DNA of 9,631 bases from Pseudomonadota bacterium (GTDB lineage: Bacteria > Pseudomonadota > Alphaproteobacteria > Sphingomonadales > SMXR01): positions 1 to 9,631 of the forward strand of contig JACZYI010000058.1 in NCBI GenBank assembly GCA_022571175.1, in the 5' to 3' direction. Both the position numbers and the translations under genes were made by a program. The notes below the pieces were generated by a model. The model did no database searches and was not told where the DNA came from. It saw only the letters and a list, made by a program, of their open reading frames with translations. Positions 7,075 to 9,631 of the stretch are shown in pieces (position 1 is the stretch's first letter; the number at the start of each line of letters is the position of its first letter).

Positions 7075-7716
7075 ATGCGAATAAAATTTATGGTGGCCAT
7101 CCTGTCGGCTTGGCTGGTCTTGCCGGTTTCGGCAGTGGCTCAACCTGAGGAACCACGCACGGTTGAGATCAGGATTGAAGTTTTGATCCAGACCGAGATG
7201 GGGGACATCACCCTTGCCCTCTACCCGGAGAGAGCGCCCGGAACCGTGGCCAATTTCATGGCCTATGTGGATGGGGGCTATTATACCGGCGGGGCTTTTT
7301 ATCGCGTGGTGCGCCATGACAATGATAATGGCAGCCCCAAAATTACCGTGATTCAGGGTGGCGCTAATCTGGCCGAGGGGGAGGAACCCTTTCCGCCCGT
7401 CAAGCTTGAACGCACCAATGAGACCGGCATTTCCCATATGGACGGGGTTATTTCCATGGCTCGCGGTGAGCCTGACAGCGCCACCCATGCCATATTCATC
7501 GTCATTGGCAACAATCAGGCGCTTGATTATGGCGAGAGCCGCAATCCGGATTTGCAGGGCTTTGCCGCCTTTGGCATTGTCACCTCGGGCATGGATGTGG
7601 TGCGGGCCATCAACGCACTTACCCTTACCCGCGAAGATGAAGATGCCTATGTGGCGGGGCAAATTCTGGTGGTGCCGGTGATTATTCTGAACGTGCGGAG
7701 GATAGAGCGTGAGTGA
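7075..7716 (+). CDS. Periplasmic cyclophilin-type peptidyl-prolyl cis-trans isomerase
   Basis: Speeds proline isomerisation during folding of exported proteins. The ATG at 7075 is chosen because AAGGATAAGGA lies just upstream and a signal peptide follows at once (MRIKFMVAILSAWLVLPVSA, cleavage likely after AVA at residue 22); the frame stays open further upstream but that stretch looks non-coding. 213 residues. Cyclophilin landmarks: TEMGDITLALYPERAPGTVANF, FYR77VV (catalytic Arg), VIQ94GG, ISMAR near 126-130, AIFIVIGNNQALDY and GFAAFGIVTSGMDVV. The His before the catalytic Arg in the classical FHR is Tyr here, and a short insert (HDNDNGSPKIT) separates FYR from IQGG, as in other bacterial exported cyclophilins. 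The final residues, VVPVIILNVRRIERE, form the last strand. It is followed after 28 bases by the TauE/SafE gene, probably in one operon, though no functional link is obvious. Confidence 0.9.
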   Translation: MRIKFMVAILSAWLVLPVSAVAQPEEPRTVEIRIEVLIQTEMGDITLALYPERAPGTVANFMAYVDGGYYTGGAFYRVVRHDNDNGSPKITVIQGGANLAEGEEPFPPVKLERTNETGISHMDGVISMARGEPDSATHAIFIVIGNNQALDYGESRNPDLQGFAAFGIVTSGMDVVRAINALTLTREDEDAYVAGQILVVPVIILNVRRIERE

Positions 7717-7744
7717 AGGCCGTTGGTTTTCACTAAGCTGAGTC

Positions 7745-8560
7745 ATGGAAACAGAACTCCTGCATATGATTCTGATTCTGGCGGCGGCGGGCGTGCTGGC
7801 CGGCTTTATGGCCGGGCTGCTGGGTATTGGTGGTGGCGTGGTGATGGTGCCGGTGCTCTATTGGGTTCTGCTCACCATTGAGCTGCCGCCGGATATGGTG
7901 ATGCATATGGCGATTGGTACATCGCTGGCGATTATTGTGCCCACCGGGATGGCGTCGGCCCGCGCGCACTGGAAACAGGGAGCGGTGTCGCTTACCTTGA
8001 TCTGGGCCTGGGCGCCTTTTATTTTCGCTGGTGCACTTCTTGGGGCCGCTTTTGCCAGCAATATGAGCGGGGCTGCCCTCACGCTTTTTTTTGCGAGTAT
8101 CGTGGTGATTCTGGGACTGCGCCTGATCCTGAGCGGAGACCGGGCGCCCGTACGCGATCAGCCCCCGACCGGATTTGTTGGCGGCAGTCTGGCGGGCCTG
8201 ATAGGATTATTGTCGAGCATGATGGGCATAGGGGGGGCCAGCTTTTCGGTGCCGCTCATGACCATGACCGGCTATGAGATGCATCGGGCCATCGGCACCG
8301 CCTCCCTGTTCGGGGTCATTATTGCGGTTCCGGCGGCGCTGGGATTTTTGATATCAGGTCACGGGCTCGATGGTTTGCCCGAGTGGGCCACCGGTTATAT
8401 CTATCTGCCAGCCTTTTTGGTGATGACGCCCTTTGCCGCCATCATGGCCCCCGTGGGTGCCGCCTCGGCCCATAGGCTCAAGCGCAAACCGCTGGCGATT
8501 ATCTTCGGACTTTTTCTGATCCTGGCCGGTCTGCGCATGGCCTGGCCTTTTTTAGCCTGA
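7745..8560 (+). CDS. TauE/SafE (DUF81) family membrane permease
   Basis: Inner-membrane transporter of the TauE/SafE family, members of which are proposed exporters of sulfite, sulfoacetate or related anions; substrate here not determinable. 271 residues, almost wholly hydrophobic with about eight membrane segments. The internal two-fold repeat typical of the family is visible: GLLGIGGGVVMVP at 24-36 and MMGIGGASFSVP at 159-170, each followed by an H..AIGT motif (HMAIGTS at 54-60, HRAIGTA at 180-186). The C-terminus has the conserved APVGAASAHRLKRKPL loop. The ATG at 7745 lies 28 bases after the cyclophilin stop with no strong ribosome-binding site, so coupling to the upstream gene is likely. 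The stop codon lies inside a 10-base tandem repeat. Confidence 0.9.
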   Translation: METELLHMILILAAAGVLAGFMAGLLGIGGGVVMVPVLYWVLLTIELPPDMVMHMAIGTSLAIIVPTGMASARAHWKQGAVSLTLIWAWAPFIFAGALLGAAFASNMSGAALTLFFASIVVILGLRLILSGDRAPVRDQPPTGFVGGSLAGLIGLLSSMMGIGGASFSVPLMTMTGYEMHRAIGTASLFGVIIAVPAALGFLISGHGLDGLPEWATGYIYLPAFLVMTPFAAIMAPVGAASAHRLKRKPLAIIFGLFLILAGLRMAWPFLA

Positions 8561-8574
8561 TTTGGCCTGATTTG
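8555..8574 (+). repeat. Tandem 10-base repeat over the tauE-like stop codon
   Basis: GCCTGATTTG is repeated exactly twice, back to back, and followed by ATTTGG, a partial third copy. The first copy contains the TGA stop of the TauE/SafE gene; the second would supply a TGA too. Probably slippage, without evident function. Confidence 0.6.
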
Positions 8575-8585
8575 ATTTGGTATGG

Positions 8586-8603
8586 GCTGAGCACTCGCTC
8601 AGC
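8586..8603 (+). other. Perfect 7-bp hairpin between tauE-like gene and mutA
   Basis: GCTGAGC, loop ACTC, GCTCAGC. Three G-U pairs could extend the stem below it (8583-8585 with 8604-8606). No T tract follows, so it is not a standard intrinsic terminator. The right arm abuts the TTGACC of a promoter candidate, so it might be an operator or a weak terminator. Confidence 0.4.
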
Positions 8604-8632
8604 TTGACCTCCGGCAGCGCTTTACCTAGGTT
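8604..8632 (+). promoter_or_regulatory. Candidate promoter for the methylmalonyl-CoA mutase gene
   Basis: TTGACC at 8604-8609 is followed after 17 bases by TAGGTT at 8627-8632. The -35 matches five of six bases, the -10 only three. Transcription would begin near 8639, about 26 bases before the start codon at 8665. The 7-bp hairpin overlaps the upstream edge of the -35 box. Confidence 0.35.
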
Positions 8633-8664
8633 CACCGGGCGGTTCAAGAACATGGAAAGGCATT

Positions 8665-9631
8665 TTGACCATTAGTTCTGATTTTCCCATTGTTGATCGC
8701 GCCAGCTGGTTAGTGGCGGCGAAAAAGGCCCTCAAAGGCGCAAGCGTCGATCAGGCGCTGGTGAGCCTCACACTCGATGATATTGCCATTCCGGCGCTGG
8801 CTACGGCGGAGGATTTGACCAGCCTGCCAAGACCCGCTGCCAGCGGTAACGCGGGCTGGCTGGTGGCCCAAAGCCCCACGCATCCGATGGCCTTGGAGGC
8901 CAGTGGCGAAATTCTGGGCGACCTTGAGGGTGGAGCCGGGGCCTTCAGATTGCCCGTTGATAACCGGTCGTGGCAGTCAGAAAACAGCTTCGGGATGAAG
9001 GGGGTATTTCTCCCTGATTACAAGGCTCTGGAGGATGTTCTTCAGTCCATACATTTGGATTATGTCACCAGCCAACTCTCACCCGGTGCGGCATTTTATC
9101 CCTTTTCCGCATGGTTCTTGGCTTACGGGGCCGGGGTTGAGGGCCTGAAGGGTTCCCTTGGTGCGGACCCGCTGGCTACCCTGGCGCTCGAAGGCGCGCT
9201 TCCCACTTCCATTGATGATGGCCTGGGGCAACTGGCAAGGATCGCCAATCATTTAGATGGTGATTATCCAGAGTTGCGGGCCTGCCAAATATCAAGTCTG
9301 GTCTATCATGGTGCCGGGGCCAGTGAGGCTCAGGAATTGGCGATCCTGCTGGCCACAGCGCTTGAATATATGCGCGCCATGGAAAAATCCGGTCTCAAAC
9401 CGGTTGAGGCCGCCGCTCAAATCAACTTTGCTCTGGCTGCGGGGCCGGACCTCTTTCTGGGCATGGCCAAAATCCGCGCCCTGCGTATTCTCTGGTCGCA
9501 TCTCTTGAGGGAAAGTGGCATCCATAATCCTAATCCTGCGCCCGTTCATGCGGAAGTGGCACCCCGGATTTATACCCGTCAGGACGTCTGGAATAATCTC
9601 TTGCGGGCCACCACCGCTGCCATGGGCGCTG
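8665..9631 (+). CDS. mutA: Methylmalonyl-CoA mutase small (beta) subunit, cut by the right edge
   Basis: Non-catalytic small subunit of heterodimeric methylmalonyl-CoA mutase, which interconverts methylmalonyl-CoA and succinyl-CoA in propionate metabolism in the cytoplasm. 322 residues are visible and the gene continues past the edge. The start is taken as TTG at 8665, with GGAAAGG a few bases upstream and no in-frame ATG nearby. The N-terminus fits the family: SSDFPIVDRASWLVAAKKAL, then KGASVDQALVSLTLDDI. Strong family signature near 250-280, AAQINFALAAGPDLFLGMAK with IRALRILW after it, then HAEVAPRIYTRQDVWNNLLR near 295-315. The large B12-binding subunit (mutB) would be expected just downstream, outside the window. 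The length of the N-terminal region before the TIM-barrel signature and the weaker conservation there favour the small over the large subunit. A fused or related acyl-CoA mutase cannot be excluded without the 3' end. Confidence 0.88.
   Translation, partial: MTISSDFPIVDRASWLVAAKKALKGASVDQALVSLTLDDIAIPALATAEDLTSLPRPAASGNAGWLVAQSPTHPMALEASGEILGDLEGGAGAFRLPVDNRSWQSENSFGMKGVFLPDYKALEDVLQSIHLDYVTSQLSPGAAFYPFSAWFLAYGAGVEGLKGSLGADPLATLALEGALPTSIDDGLGQLARIANHLDGDYPELRACQISSLVYHGAGASEAQELAILLATALEYMRAMEKSGLKPVEAAAQINFALAAGPDLFLGMAKIRALRILWSHLLRESGIHNPNPAPVHAEVAPRIYTRQDVWNNLLRATTAAMGA

Noticed and set aside
7021..7746. Minus-strand open frame of 241 codons
   Set aside because: Antisense to the cyclophilin gene and rich in His and Gly, as such shadows usually are.
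8586..8610. Rho-independent terminator after the TauE/SafE gene
   Set aside because: The hairpin is present but it is followed by TTGACCTCC rather than a run of T.

Overview
The window looks like chromosomal DNA from a Gram-negative bacterium, most likely an alphaproteobacterium. The reasons are moderately high GC in most genes, secreted proteins with short signal peptides, a periplasmic-type cyclophilin and a two-subunit methylmalonyl-CoA mutase gene. This is an inference from overall look, not from a marker gene. No tRNA, rRNA, CRISPR array, transposase or integrase was seen.

Layout, left to right. (1) 1-1146, minus strand: a gene running off the left edge, with a peptidoglycan-binding-like N-terminus and a C-terminal module found in peptidoglycan-hydrolase-type proteins. 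Its reading frame breaks near 320-345. (2) 1437-3209, plus strand: a nitric oxide reductase-like pair, a NorC-type membrane-anchored cytochrome c and a NorB-type heme-copper subunit, overlapping by 41 bases. norC carries an apparent one-base deletion directly before its heme motif. The NorB-like protein lacks residues that normally bind the active-site non-heme iron, and has Met where one low-spin heme ligand is expected. (3) 3246-4751, minus strand: a TM0106-type RecB-like nuclease fused to a DEDD exonuclease-like domain, in DNA clearly richer in AT than its neighbours. (4) 4923-6812, minus strand: a secreted CocE/NonD (S15-like) alpha/beta hydrolase. (5) 7075-8560, plus strand: a periplasmic cyclophilin followed 28 bases later by a TauE/SafE-family permease, a likely operon. 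(6) 8665 to the right edge, plus strand: the N-terminal 322 residues of a methylmalonyl-CoA mutase small subunit, probably with its own promoter.

How the genes relate: norC and norB form the one clear complex. They have no norD, norE or norQ accessory genes beside them, since a left-pointing gene lies on each side. Otherwise the window is a set of unlinked functions. The best candidate for something undescribed is the NorCB-like pair with its altered metal-ligand set. The main caution is sequence quality: two separate genes each show a single-base frameshift, so these could be sequencing errors or real decay.

Gaps: the divergent 1147-1436 region holds a minus-strand promoter candidate, a weak plus-strand -10 and a 15-base triple repeat. 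4776-4922 and 6813-7074 are ordinary-looking intergenic DNA in which I could support nothing specific.
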